A stretch of 64,000 nt of DNA. Origin: Pleurodeles waltl. Lineage: Eukaryota; Chordata; Amphibia; Caudata; Salamandridae. The notes below the pieces were generated by a model. That model ran no database searches. It saw only the letters and a list, made by a program, of their open reading frames with translations, and was not told the origin of the DNA. Within the stretch, counting starts at the first letter, position 1, and each line of letters begins with the position of its first letter. This document shows positions 43,890 through 55,679 of the stretch, one piece after another. The DNA lies in contig NC_090444.1 of NCBI RefSeq assembly GCF_031143425.1, forward strand, positions 1,353,962,323 through 1,354,026,322, written 5' to 3'. A program made the translations under genes and the position numbers.

Positions 43890-45257
43890 GCGTCTTCTTT
43901 GCTAAAATAAATGCTGAAATAAAATGAGTAATTTGTGGCGTCTGTGCAATGTTATCTGTATTAAGTGTTTTTAGTGTATTCTGTTTTTCTGACTCTATTT
44001 GCATAGCCTAACAGACTTCATTCATTGTATTTGCATATTGGGCTTGTAGTTATGTTTCTAACTTATGTTTTTCCCTCGTGTAAATGGTGCGACGAGAAAA
44101 TGTTTACATATTTTGTAATCACCATCCTGTGACAGCGTATTCAGAAGATGGCAAACAATGGGTCACAGATGCAACAAGATACAAGTTGTATTAGTTTGAG
44201 TTTCGTCAATAGAACAATAGTAAACAGAAGAGCTTAGAGCTAACCTTTTATATAATTTTATTATCGGTTAATGTTCTGATTGGATATAATTTTCTCACCT
44301 TATGTTTTAACCAATCACAAGAGTTTAAAAAGTTTAATTTAATGTTCAGTCACCATTAGTTAGATCCAGGTTTTCTTTGGCAGATGATGCAGTTTATTCT
44401 TGAGAAACTTTTCTGTCACTTTGACATTTCATGTTTTGACAGACAGTCTACTGACATACTGGTGTTCTATTATTTTCTGAGTTTACTATGTCTGTTCATT
44501 ACTGAACAAATGCTTTGATGGTTTAGTAATCTTCTAATCTAAACTCTAAACCATATCCCCTTACCATGTTCCTGTTCTGATGCTGATGTTGCTGTCCCCC
44601 GGATGAAGTAGATGTTGCTGCTGAATACTTTAGAGATTGGATAAGTGTATGAACTGTGTATTGTTATTTGTCTTTTGTTTTTCAGGTACCAAAAGCTAAT
44701 ATTTTAATATTGCTGCTATTTTGATAGCGCCTTAGCTAGTTGTTTTCTAAATTCATGTTACTAAATTCTTTTACATGAAGTCCAACATATTAATGCTAAT
44801 TAGTGGTTAGTGAGGTGTTACTCTCATACAGATGAATGGTCACTGGTTCCTTTCATTGGTTATTTCAATGTATTAAATTTCTCTTGCTCTGATTTTATTG
44901 CTATGGTTCTGTGAATTATCCATTGAGGTATTGTTTTTAATTGTATTGCTTAAGCTTAGGTTCATTCGTTGACTAAATCAGCCTTTATTGTTTCTTTACA
45001 TGTATCACTTGAGTTTGAAAAATATTTTTGTGACTTTAACATTGTTAATATAAGGAAATAAACGTTTTAACTTCTTAATAAACTGGTGTGGTTATTGATG
45101 TTCGAATTTATTGCGATATGTTTAATTTGATTGTTTATGGCGTATTTCCTATGACATTTTCTTTAAAGCAGATTTGGTTCGGTTCATTGACCCAGAGTAT
45201 GAAATCCGCTTTCTAGTCTGCTATAACTAAAATATAGCTGAGATTTCTGCTTTAACA
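43890..45257 (+). repeat. 5' LTR of X2
   Basis: Aligns with 50,812-52,218 from CTTTGCTAAAATAAATGCTG to GAGATTTCTGCTTTAACA. The left edge reads CGTCTTC where the 3' copy reads CGTGTTC, so a terminal TG was probably lost. AATAAACTGGTGTGG near 45,077 is the likely poly(A) site region. The two LTRs differ by roughly 8 to 10 percent by eye. Confidence 0.85.
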
Positions 45258-46311
45258 GTTTTGTTAGAGGAGAATGGTTAATGTCTCTTTAAATGACGTC
45301 ATGGGTTATCTCATAAGTTGTATGAATTGATTTGATTGTTTTGATTATTGTTTTTGCAATTGTTGTCTAAAATGGACAAAATTAATCCCTAAATGCCCAA
45401 AGTGACTTTGCCCGGTTCTTGTAGTCTACCTATGTTGACAGGGAATGTTCTCAACGTTCTGTTGGTAGATTGAATGAAGTAGATTATGCGCCTGCACAGC
45501 TTCAGCTAATTTGTAGTTGATTGAGCTGTTTGTGAGATTTTAGGGGAGTGGCCGTACTCCAGAAGATAATGGTAAAGGAAGAGTTGGCATACTCTAAAGT
45601 GTGAGAGTAGGGAAGTTGGCAAACTTCATATGTGTGCAGCGCTTGGTGCTCAGAATTTTTTTTTAAACGTGGTTGTTGGTATACAGACCTCACAGGGTAG
45701 GTTTAGGACTCCGGAGTATGTTAAAAGTGTTGTGAGACACTTGACTTTTGTTGTAATTTGTTTATTTAGTAGACCAATCGGTTGTGGTTGGTAAGTCCAG
45801 TTTGTTAGTTAAGTTGAGTGTTTGGTCTTTTTTGACTGAGATTTGGCGAGTCTTATGTGCAGCAGGACAATATACATTGATCAGTTGAGGGTGAAATTTG
45901 CAGGTCAAATTTTGCATGCGAATCTGGGGAACTGAGAAAGAAGAATAGCTGCAAGAACGAAAGCTGTCAGTCAAATTCCATAAGGTTCCTGAAGCAATTG
46001 TATTGCCCTACCTATAGTACATAGACAAATTTGTTTTATTGTTAAGTTTTGATGAAGTGCTCACAATTAATGTTGCATTAGTTTTGAGTGTGTTTGAGTT
46101 TAGGAGGACAAGCCACCAGACTTTGTCAGTTGCTGTGTGTAAGTGTGATGCTACTTTTTGTGCCTCGCTGGGATAGGTTGGTTAGTGAGAAGGGTAGCGC
46201 ACGGATTGGTGGACAACAGGGAAGTGCAATTGTTCGAGAAGGGAGACGAAAAGGTTTGTGCGATTACAGTCACTTCCTGATTATTGATTTCTGAAATAAA
46301 AATTTGGGAAA
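45258..46311 (+). other. X2 leader with candidate splice donor
   Basis: Untranslated region between LTR and gag. A GGTAAGTC block at 45,790-45,797 has a counterpart at 57,009-57,016 in X3, at the same place relative to AGACCAATCGG-type flanks. This looks like the conserved major splice donor. No primer-binding site could be assigned. Confidence 0.5.
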
Positions 46312-49205
46312 ATAAAGTTTTTTAAAGCTTTAAAAAGTGCTCTAGAGGAGATGAGTATATTCCGGCTAGGCAAGGAGAAATGTGTCTATCAGAAGGTACT
46401 CCAGCATATATCGTAATTGAAGAGAAAAGTATTTGGTTAGGATATTGGATTAAAATTACACAGAAGGAAGGTTGTTCAGCTTTTCCTGAAAATGGTACAT
46501 TCAATTTGAGAATTTTGGAGAATTTGAGACAGGTGATGTATGGTTTAAGACCTCCACCAAGACCAGCTCAGTTCGTGGCATCAGCGATCTGGGAGTTAGT
46601 AGCCAGACATCAACAAGCATTGAAATGTGAGAGAAAAATGAGAAGAGCAGAGAAGTAACTTGCAGAAGCGAGGTGGGACAGTGAGCAGAGACGGTGGAGA
46701 CTAGATACTTTACAAGGTGGTAGGTTGTTTCCTGGAATGAATGAAGACAGTGAGAAGGATGAAAAGAAAGTTTCAAAGAAATCTAAAAAGAGTTCTTCTT
46801 TAGCAGTTGAAGAGCAGACAACAAGAGAACCTGAAAGGTCTTTGATTAATGATGAGGAATCGGACAAGGGTGAGTTTATTACACAGATTTTAAGAAATGG
46901 TCCACCACCTTATGTGGCTCAAGAAGGTTTGAGTACTACTAGTACAAATCCTACTGCACTATTACCAGTTGCAGTGACACAAAGTCCAGCACAAAGTAAC
47001 CATAACACAATTGAGAATTTAGTACAGGTTAATCCTAATGTGAATTGAAGCTCAGTACAGACTAGTCCTTCAGTGCAAATATCGATGCAGAGCAGCTTCA
47101 ATCAGTCGACAGACAGTAGACAGCTGTTGCAACTTAATATTCCTAGGATTTATCCAGATATACTGATTGTGAACACAACTACTAATCTAGTAGTTTCTTC
47201 AGGTCAGAATTCACAGGAGCCGATATTGGTTCAGACAAAACCCACTCTGATGTTATTGCCTCAATGCAGAAATAGTGCATTCTCAGAAACCAAGAGCCCA
47301 GATGTAATATCAGTACCAATTACATTTGGCTCACTTGTGCCTTTATGTGCTCAGGGCAAACAGAGTGAAGAAAATGAAGGAGTTCAAAATCAGAGTGAAA
47401 ACACTACTTGATGTCACCTATGAGACAGACTTTAAATAGACCAAGTTTGTAATTAGATTTAACTCCTATTAGAAAGTCTGAAATGGCTGGATCAGATAAT
47501 AGTCCTGAGTTAAAAATATTAACACCTCAACGCATGAGCCCAATGCAGCAGCAGTTACAGAGTGTACAGCCTGGTAATATTTCATTACAGGGTTCGACTG
47601 CACATCAATTAACAAGGTGGTTGAAAGAATTAAGTGTTTCAAACATTCCAGAGAGTCAGTTCAAAAGTGTTCCAGAGCCAGTTCAAAGAAGAAGAGTACA
47701 TAAATAAAGCGAGATTGTCAATGGAAGCGGGTGAGCATCTTGAAGGGACACTGGGAATAAGCAGACTTTAATCTTATACTGAAGTTCAGTTAAGATATTT
47801 GTCTCCATTAATTACAGAGGGAGCAGCAGAAGTGCATCAGCAATTTCAAGAGTTAGCAGATAAATATGAGATAGATCTTAAGAAAACAAAAAATCTCAAG
47901 ATAAGTTATAGATTACATTTAGAAGCTGAATATTTGGAACACATGAGGTCTGCAGAGATGAAAACACATCTTAGAGAGTTACTTGAGAGAGTACAAATTT
48001 GGAGAGCTTTAGAAAAATGGGAAGGCAGATGGGTCAAGAAAAGACTGAGGAAAGGTTCAGATACTCCTTCAATAGATTTATCATATTAAGAAGCCAGTAA
48101 AAGTTTTATCAATGAGAGAGATTTCAGGTGGGAATTTAGTATGTGTCTCTTGGAGCACAAGTGATACCTTGTCATTTACAAATGACTACCCCAGGTTGAG
48201 GAAGAAACCAGTGGAATGGTACCAGCAAACAGATAGGTTTGTGAAACTTGTGAAATGTCTGTGGGGGGATTTGAATGCTCTTTTAGAGATAGTTGTTTCA
48301 GCAGAATTGTGGATCGAGTGAAGGGGGAGTATAGATTGGCATACAAGTGAACTGCCAAGAGATCCGTCAACAGGTGCACCATCTCCTGAAGTAATGAATT
48401 ATTACTAAAGGTCATTGAATTCCAGAAAACGAGATTTTTGCCAAAAAACATTGATTGGCAATGCATATATAGAACAGCTCCAGAGGTGAAAGAATCGATT
48501 CATACATACTATGAGAGGTTGCTAAAAGCATTTAAACATTACAGTGGCACAGAAACAATTGAGCCGAAAGACATGATTCATTTTGTGTTCAGGTTTGTTG
48601 AAGGACTCAGACCAGAAATTAGTCAGATGATTAAGAGTCATTTGATTTGCTGGCAAGCAAAACCGTCTGATGAGGTGCTGCAGTGCCCGAAATACTGTAG
48701 TGATGAGATTTAATTGAAACAGAAAAAGTTGAAAACTAAAGCAATGGTGATGCAGATCAAGGTTGCACAGATAGGGATTCAGGGAAGTTTTCAGCCTCAG
48801 CAACAGCAGAGAAATGGCATGTTTTAGAATCAAGGTATGTTTCAGAATGAAGGCAGAGGTAGAGGTTGTGGTGAAATAACAATGGGAAGTGTCAATCGAG
48901 GTGTAGATTTGAATTCTGTGATGATGCAAGGAGAGCCACATGGAAAAAGAATGTTACCTTGTCATGTTTGCGGAGGAATCGGGCATTGGAAAAGACAGTG
49001 TTCAATGTTAAGTCAAGGAGGTGTTGTTCATCAGGTGAATAGTGTCAATGCTTTTCAGAATATGAGAGGACCAAGAATGAGAGGTCAAATTCAAAATTTC
49101 CAGAATAATTTAAATCTGATGCAGGGTTTCCAACCTTTACAACCCATACAGCATGTGCAAAATGTACAACCGCAGGTACAACAAGTACAACTACCTCAGT
49201 CATAG
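46312..49205 (+). pseudogene. gag: X2 gag
   Basis: Starts at 46,312, where X3 has ATGAAGTTTTTC but X2 has ATAAAG, so the start codon is lost. Blocks in order: N-terminal (46,380-46,658), acidic/Lys linker (46,725-47,048), Gln/Pro-rich middle (47,073-47,707), ADKYEIDLKK (47,860), capsid pieces EWYQQTDRFVKL (48,210) and SIHTYYERLLKAFKHYSG (48,497), then a CCHC knuckle CHVCGGIGHWKRQC with all ligands (48,960-49,001). At least six frame changes or stops divide it. Confidence 0.8.
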
Positions 49206-49208
49206 TAG

Positions 49209-50018
49209 ATGCAGCCACAAGTCCAGATGGTGCCTGCACAACAAATTCAAATGCCTAGACAATTGCATATACCACAGAGTCCTATTGATCAGCAACAGGT
49301 GATGCTTTTGCAGGTGGTCATGGGTCAGAAAATAAATCAGGGTAGTAGTACTAATGCAGTTCATCAATTTCCTTTACTTAGTGAGAATGGAATAAACAAT
49401 GTATGGCTGTCAGATCGTTCAGATGAGCAAGATTGTGTGATGGCTGCTTCATTAGAAGTGGATCAGAAAGGTCCTTATGTTAAGGGAAAAGTGCATGGCC
49501 ACAAAGTTTCTTTTCTGGTTGATACTGGAGCTACACGCTCAATAGTAAGATCTGCAGAAGTTACAGATTTGCCCTCGTCAGGGAAGACAATTTAGATTGT
49601 GGAAGTTGCACGTCATTATTTGACGAACCCTGTTACAGAACCAGTTTTTGTTAAAATTGGTCATTTCAAAGCTTTGCGCATGTTTCCGGTTTGTGATTCA
49701 AGTCCACTGTCATTACTGGGAAGAGATTTATTGTGCAAAACACGATGTTCAATTACCTTTACAGATGAGGGAATAGAAATTCAGACAAACAGTTGTGATG
49801 AAGAAGACCCGACACTTACTGTTAGCAATGAGTCAGTGTCTGAAGAATTTCCTTTGGTTAGTTTTGATGAGCCAGTAGTTGAGAAAGCTCCTTTGATTAG
49901 TTGCTTTTCAGTTTTTGAAGTGAAAGATCTTCCTGTTGATTTGCAGAAGACTGTTAAGTCTAAAGTTTGGGATCTTTTGGGAAAGGCCATTAGGTTAACT
50001 AGAGGAGTAGAACCAGTC
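49209..50018 (+). pseudogene. pro: X2 protease and N-terminal pol, truncated
   Basis: After a Gln/Met-rich linker, DQKGPYVKGKVHGHKVSFLV leads into the catalytic DTGATRS (about 49,520), intact here only among the three copies. A TAG at 49,593 interrupts, then LLGRDLL at about 49,718 and the acidic pro-pol linker to GKAIRLTRGVEPV. Homology to X1 and X3 ends at about 50,018. Confidence 0.8.
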
Positions 50019-50811
50019 ACCCGGTATAGAATGAAAACCCATTACAAGGTGCAGCTCATTTATTGGCTCTGGGTACCTAGGGTTCTTGATGAACCTACAA
50101 GCCCTATATATCCCCACAACCAGAAGAGTCCAGCAGATGTAATGGTATATTGCTTTAAAAAATCTGACATTGCAGGAAAAGTAAAACGTGGAGGAAAATG
50201 GCTGTTTTTTTCACCTCAATTTCAATATATTTTTTTATTTCAGCTGTTATTTTCTGTAGGAAACACTTGTAGGATCTACACAAATTACCCCTTGCTGAAT
50301 TCAGAATTCTGTCTACTTTTCAGAAATGTTTAGCTTTCTGGGTTCCCGCATTGGTTTCACACCCATTTCTGTCACTAACTGGAAGGAGGCAGAAAGCACA
50401 AAAAATAGTAAAACTGGGATATGTCCCAGTAAAATGCCAGAAATTGTGTTGGAAAATTGGGTTTTCTGATTCAAGTCTGCCTGTTCCTGAAAGCTGGGAA
50501 GATGATGATTTTAGCACTGCATACCCTTTGTTGATGCCATTTTCAGGGAAAAAACCACAAGCCTTCTTCTGCAGCCTTTTTTCCCATTTAAAAAAAAAGA
50601 TGCATTTGCTGTATTTTGGCTAATTTCTTGGTCTCCTTAAGGGACACCCACAAAGTCTGGGTACCTCTAGAATCCCTAGGATGTTGTAAAAAAAGGTTGG
50701 CAGCTTATGTGGACAAAAAGTTATAATGGCCTAAGCGTGACCTGCCTCAAATAGCCAAAAAAAGTCTTAGCACCTGAGGGGGAAAAGGCCTGGCAGCGAA
50801 GGGGCTGAGAG
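50019..50811. repeat. Unclassified insertion or replacement in X2
   Basis: Sequence unlike retroviral pol, from just after the RGVEPV codons to the 3' LTR edge. It has T-runs, and a 3' part ending GGCCTGGCAGCGAAGGGGC. Open frames (to 50,333, and 50,351-50,623) do not resemble known proteins. It looks like another interspersed repeat that replaced RT to env, or fills a deletion. No terminal repeats seen. Confidence 0.45.
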
Positions 50812-52218
50812 CGTGTTCTTTGCTAAAATAAATGCTGAAATAAAATAAGTATTTAGTGGCCTCCGCTAGGCTGAAGCAGATGCAATGTCACTGTGCAATG
50901 TTATCTGTATTAAATGTTTCTAGTGTATTCTGTTTTTCTGATTGCTTTTCCGTAGCCGAACATACTTCATTAATTGTATTCGCATATTTGCTTGTAGTTA
51001 TGTTTCTAACTTATATTTTTCCCTCGAGGAAATGGTGCGATGAGAAAATGTTTCCATATTTTGCACTCACTATCCTGTGACAGTGTATTTGAAAGGTGCC
51101 AAACAATGGCTCCACAGATGCAAGTGGAGAAGAGGATGTACAAAATACAAGTTGTATTAGTTTGAGTTTTGTCAATAGAACAACAGCAAATAGAAGAGCC
51201 TAGAGCTAACATTTTATATAATTTTGATATCTGTTAAAGTTCTGATTGGATATCATTTTCTCACCTTTTAACCAATCAAAAGAGTTTAACAGGTTTAATT
51301 TAATGTTCAGTCACAATTAGTTATATTCATATTTTCCTTGGCAGATGATGCAGATTATTCTTGAGAGACTTTTCTGTCACTTTGACAGTTCATGTTTTGC
51401 CAGACAGTATTCTGACATTCTGGGGTTTTATTATTTTCTGAGTTTACTATGTCTGTTTATTACTGAACAAATGCTTTGATGGTTTTGTAATCTTATAGTC
51501 CAATCTCTGAACCATATTCCCTTATCATTTTCCTGTTCTGATGCTGATGTTGCTGTCTCCCTGATGAAGTAGACGTTGTTGCTAAATACCTTAGAGATTG
51601 GATAAATGTATGAACTGTGTATTGTTATTTGTCTTTTGTTTTTCAGGTACTAACTTCTAATACTTTAATACTGCTGCTATTTTGATAGTGCCTTAGCTAG
51701 TTGGTTTCTAAATTTATGTTACTTAATTCTTTTACATGAAGTCGAACATGTTAATGCTAATTAGTGGTTAGTAAGGTGTTACTCTCGTATACATAAATGG
51801 TCATTGATTCCTTCCGTTGGTTATTTCAATGTATTCAATTTATCTTGCTCAGATTCTATTGCTATGGCTCCGTGTATTATCCATTGAGGTATTGTTTCTA
51901 ATTGCATTGATTAAGCTCAGGTTCATTTGTCAACTAAATCAGCCTTTATTGTTTCTTTACATGTATCACTTGAGTTTGAAAATTATTTTTGTGACTTTAA
52001 CATTGTTAATATAGAGAAATAAACCCTTTAACTCCTTAATAAACTGGTGTGGTTATTGATGTTCAAATTAATTATGGTATGCTTAATTTGATTGTTCATG
52101 GTGCATTTCATATGATGTTTTCGTTAAAGCAGATTTGGTTCGGTTCATCGACCCAGAGTATGAAATCCGCTATCTAGTCTGCTATGACTAAAATATAGTC
52201 GAGATTTCTGCTTTAGCA
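50812..52218 (+). repeat. 3' LTR of X2
   Basis: Starts CGTGTTCTTTGC, ends GAGATTTCTGCTTTAGCA. It has about 40 bases more than the 5' copy near 50,860-50,890 (GGCTGAAGCAGATGCAATG). TAATAAACTGGTGTGG near 52,037 matches the 5' LTR. Confidence 0.85.
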
Positions 52219-52294
52219 AAGGTGCTGCACATATTTTGTGTTTTTTTTTACTGGACTACTCTAAATAAAGTCCTAACTCCCAAGAGAACACTAG

Positions 52295-52450
52295 AGCCCA
52301 TATTTATACTTTTTTAGCGCCGCATTTGCGCCGCTTTTTGACGCAAAAATGGCGCAAACCATCAAAATACAATTGTATTTTGTAAGTTTGCGCCGATTTT
52401 GCGTCAAAAAACGACGCAAATGAGGCGCTAAAAAAGTATAAATATGGGCC
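52295..52450. mobile_element. 156-bp palindromic MITE, second copy
   Basis: AGCCCATATTTATACTTTTT at the left, AAAAAGTATAAATATGGGCC at the right; TAG on both sides (52,292-52,294 and 52,451-52,453). Near-perfect palindrome over its whole length, centred on AAATACAATTGTATTT. Same length as the copy at 737-892 and less decayed. Confidence 0.88.
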
Positions 52451-52782
52451 TAGGTCCTACTTTTATTACTACTTAGCGATTTTTACTCTATATATGCTAT
52501 GAATAAATTTCACATTCACATTCTTTTTATTTGACAGAAGGAGTCTTCCTTTCCCATCCGGGGCACTATGTGGCCAGTCCTGTGTGGAAGCTGGAAGGCC
52601 ATGCCAACAAACATGTATATGGGCTCTGTCTCAAAAAATCAATTTGTACATATTTTGGAATGTACTTGATTCGTGATCAAGCATCTTATATATTTCATAC
52701 TGAACACCTGTAATTAAGGTGAAAATAATTAAATTTACCTCTAATTATTTCCACACTTTATCACGTGTACTTTCAGAAGTTA

Positions 52783-52955
52783 GGGCCTGATTTAGATCTG
52801 GGTGGAGGGGACTACTCCTCACAAACATGACGGATATCCCGGCCACCATATTACAATTCCATTGTATCCTATAGGGATCATATTAGGTGGACGGGATACC
52901 TGTCACATTTGTGATGGAGTAGTCCATCCACCAAGATCTCTTCTAAATCATGCCC
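52783..52955. mobile_element. 173-bp MITE with GGGCCTGATTTAGA ends
   Basis: Left end GGGCCTGATTTAGATCTGGG, right end TCTAAATCATGCCC, inverted. The inner arms GGTGGAGGGGACTACTCC and GGAGTAGTCCATCCACC also pair. Flanks TTA (52,780-52,782) and TCA (52,956-52,958) fit a mutated 3-bp duplication. No coding content. Confidence 0.7.
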
Positions 52956-53639
52956 TCAGTCATTTTAAGTGGTACTACATTTTACACAGAAAGAATATTT
53001 TTGCAGCAGAGAATGGTAGGAAAACCATGCAATATATAATGAAATGTTATATTTTAGAGGTTGGTAGGATAAATATTTCCTCGTTCTCCTTAGATCTGTA
53101 CTCTATCCACTGTAAACAGCCAGGTGTTTACCAAGTGTCCTAATTGCTTTAATTTGGTAATAAAATGCCTGTTATCCTTAAAACAGTTAATTTGTCTGGG
53201 CCTGTTCACAACGCTGTGTCTAATACTGAGACCAAAATGGTAGATGTCCAAAACAATGAAATTGGGAAAGTCCACCAAAAAATATATCTCCTTACAGACA
53301 AAAAGCAAATGATCGAAATCAAATATTTTTTGCACAAAAATATATGTTTACATGGGACAATCTGGTAAAAACAGGGTTTTGGCAACAATCAAATGTGTGT
53401 TGCATTAAAAATTGTGACTACAGATATGTTGTTATCTGTTCAACCCCTGTTTGTTAGATTTACCCGCTTGATTGGTTAAAGCCAAATGGATACTTCTGGT
53501 CAAAACAGTCATGATCTGCTAATGCAGTTTTGTGTGAAAAAGTATAAATTTGGCCTAGGTCTTACTATTATTACTGCTTTACGATTTTGCCTCTAGCTAT
53601 GCTATGAATCCCTAGATGAGGGACACACAGGCCCTCATT
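52956..53639. other. Unclassified stretch without genes
   Basis: No gene seen. The end (53,533-53,607: AAAAAGTATAAATTTGGCCTAGG and what follows) resembles 52,433-52,510, so part of the sequence beside the palindromic MITE is present twice. Confidence 0.5.
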
Positions 53640-54259
53640 ACGACCCTGGCGGTATAGAACCGCCAGGGCTGCGGCACGCGGGAGCACCGCCGACAGGCTG
53701 GCGGTGCCCCGCAGGGCATTCTGACCGCGGCGGTAACGCCGCGGTCAGAACAGGAAAACTGGCGGTCTCCCGCCAGTTTCCCGTGGCCCGTTTGAATCCT
53801 CCAAGGCGGCGCAGCTTGCTGCGCCGCCGAGGGGATTCTGACAAGCCATACCGCCATCCTGTTCCTGGTGGTTCGGCCGCCAGGAACAGGATGGCGGTAT
53901 GGCTTGTCGTGGGGCACCTGGGGGCCCCTGCAGTGCCCATGCCAATGGCATGGGCACTGCAGGGGCCCCCGTAAGAGGGCCCCACTTTGTATTTCACTGT
54001 CGGCATTGCAGACAGTGAAATACGCGACGGGTGCCACTGCACCCGTCGCACCTTCCCACTCCGCCGGCTCGATTACGAGCCGGCGTCCTCGTGGGAAGGT
54101 AGTTTTCCCCTGGGCTGGCGGGCGGCCTTTTGGCGGTCGCCCGCCAGCCCAGGGGAAAACTCTGAATACCCGCCGCGGTCTTCCGACCGCGATGCGGTAT
54201 TCACGACGCGCAACTTTGGCGGGCGGCCTCCGCCGCCCGCCAAAGTTGTAATGAGGGCC
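53640..54259. mobile_element. Harbinger-type hairpin MITE, copy M4 (620 bp)
   Basis: Ends GGCCCTCATTACGACCCTGG and GTTGTAATGAGGGCC; ACA flanks both sides (53,637-53,639 and 54,260-54,262). Thirteen successive perfect or near-perfect stem-loops fill it, with arms up to 29 bases (GACAAGCCATACCGCCATCC and its complement) and spacers of a few bases. It is closest to M2. Long open frames on both strands are palindrome by-products. Confidence 0.93.
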
Positions 54260-55559
54260 ACAGTCTTTTTATTGCACCTATTTATAACTGTTCTTGTGTT
54301 TACTTGATACTTCGTGTGATACTGTCAACTTTGCCTGGTACGCTTTTACCATAAATAAGCATATATTGGGCTGAACTGCAACTAAGAGCAGCCATAGAAA
54401 ATGATGAAATACTAGTCTTAGGTAAAATAAATTTACATTAATCCACCATCATTTGTATAATATTGGGATTTTCGCATTATGCATTCTGTACAAAGTTCCC
54501 AAAATTACGCCAATATGTCCTGTTGTGTAATTAGGTTGCCATTGGTGGCAAAATTATATGTGAGTGCGAGAACAAAGTGAACAACCAGAACATGAGGGGC
54601 TGTTGTTTAAAGCTTTTTTGTGCCATTTTTACTGCAAAATGAACCCCTACATCAAAAATAATGAAAAGACACATTTCACGCTAAAATGTAGCACTAACCG
54701 TCAAATTTAGATTTCACGGCAATTACCAGTAAATTCACATATTATTCCTGAGATTTAGCATAAGTAGGCAAAGGCAAATTTCATGAATTTTGTGCAGCCC
54801 CTAGAGTATATTACATGCGTTCAGTGAGTTAGTCTGATCTTGGCTGGGTGAGTTCCGATACAGTATTCATGAACATTATTTTGTGGTAGCAGACAATCAT
54901 GTATGTACTGAAGTTATCAGCAGCGTTAAGAATCTACTATTTTATCCATCCATAGTTTTCCCTAGTGAATGAGCTTGCAGTGCAAACCGAGTCCTATTCA
55001 TACCGTTCGGCTGTAAGAAACAACATGTGAATCAGCATATCTCTGCTTAATTTACAAAAAGGTAAGTGCCAGGGACCTTCAGAGGAGGCTGTGAGAGTGT
55101 GAATGTTCTGATATGTTTATTAATGATTTTCATACTAAAATGTGCAATTAATTGACGTGTAAAACGTGTGACTTTTAAATAATGATTACTAATGTTCGTT
55201 TTCTGTCTTTAACTGAGAAAATTCTAACTTGATGCTGTGGTTATTTTCCATAATTCAAAGTTTACATAAAAGTGTTTTCGAAGTTTGTGTAGATGTGCCC
55301 ACAGCTACCCCTAGTGGGTTGCTGCATTATGTCTTACAAGGTCATGTTTTAACCGAGCATTGCATAAGTTGAATGTCCTATTGTTTAAGAATGTTACTAA
55401 CATCTGGTCTTTCCTCAAGGATAAACGTAAAACAGTAACTGTAAAAGTTTCTTCCTGTGAAGTGGTGTCCAAACAAAGATGGAACTACAGACGAGACGGA
55501 AGAGGAAAAGATTGTGTTGAAGAAAATGTTTTAATTAATGTAGAACTGTCGTATTTTAG
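54260..55559. other. Unclassified AT-rich stretch
   Basis: No convincing gene. The right part may be the beginning of the X3 LTR, whose left edge I cannot place. Confidence 0.4.
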
Positions 55560-55648
55560 GTTATTAGTTTAGTTGTTGATTGGCTAGAGCGTAACCAACC
55601 TAACGACTGACCAATCATAAGCTTTTTATAGTTTAGTATAACAAGCGT

Positions 55649-55679
<31 letters not shown>

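Larger units (their letters stand above)
43890..52218 (+). mobile_element. Class I ERV, copy X2, with both LTRs
   Basis: LTRs at 43,890-45,257 and 50,812-52,218 flank a leader, gag, protease and the start of pol. RT onward, RNase H, integrase and env are absent; unrelated sequence (50,019-50,811) stands there. Gene content aligns with X1 and X3. Confidence 0.88.

Noticed and set aside
50020..50333. Extension of the X2 pol frame as a real protein
   Set aside because: Similarity to X1 and X3 stops at 50,018; the remaining residues are a chance extension into unrelated sequence.
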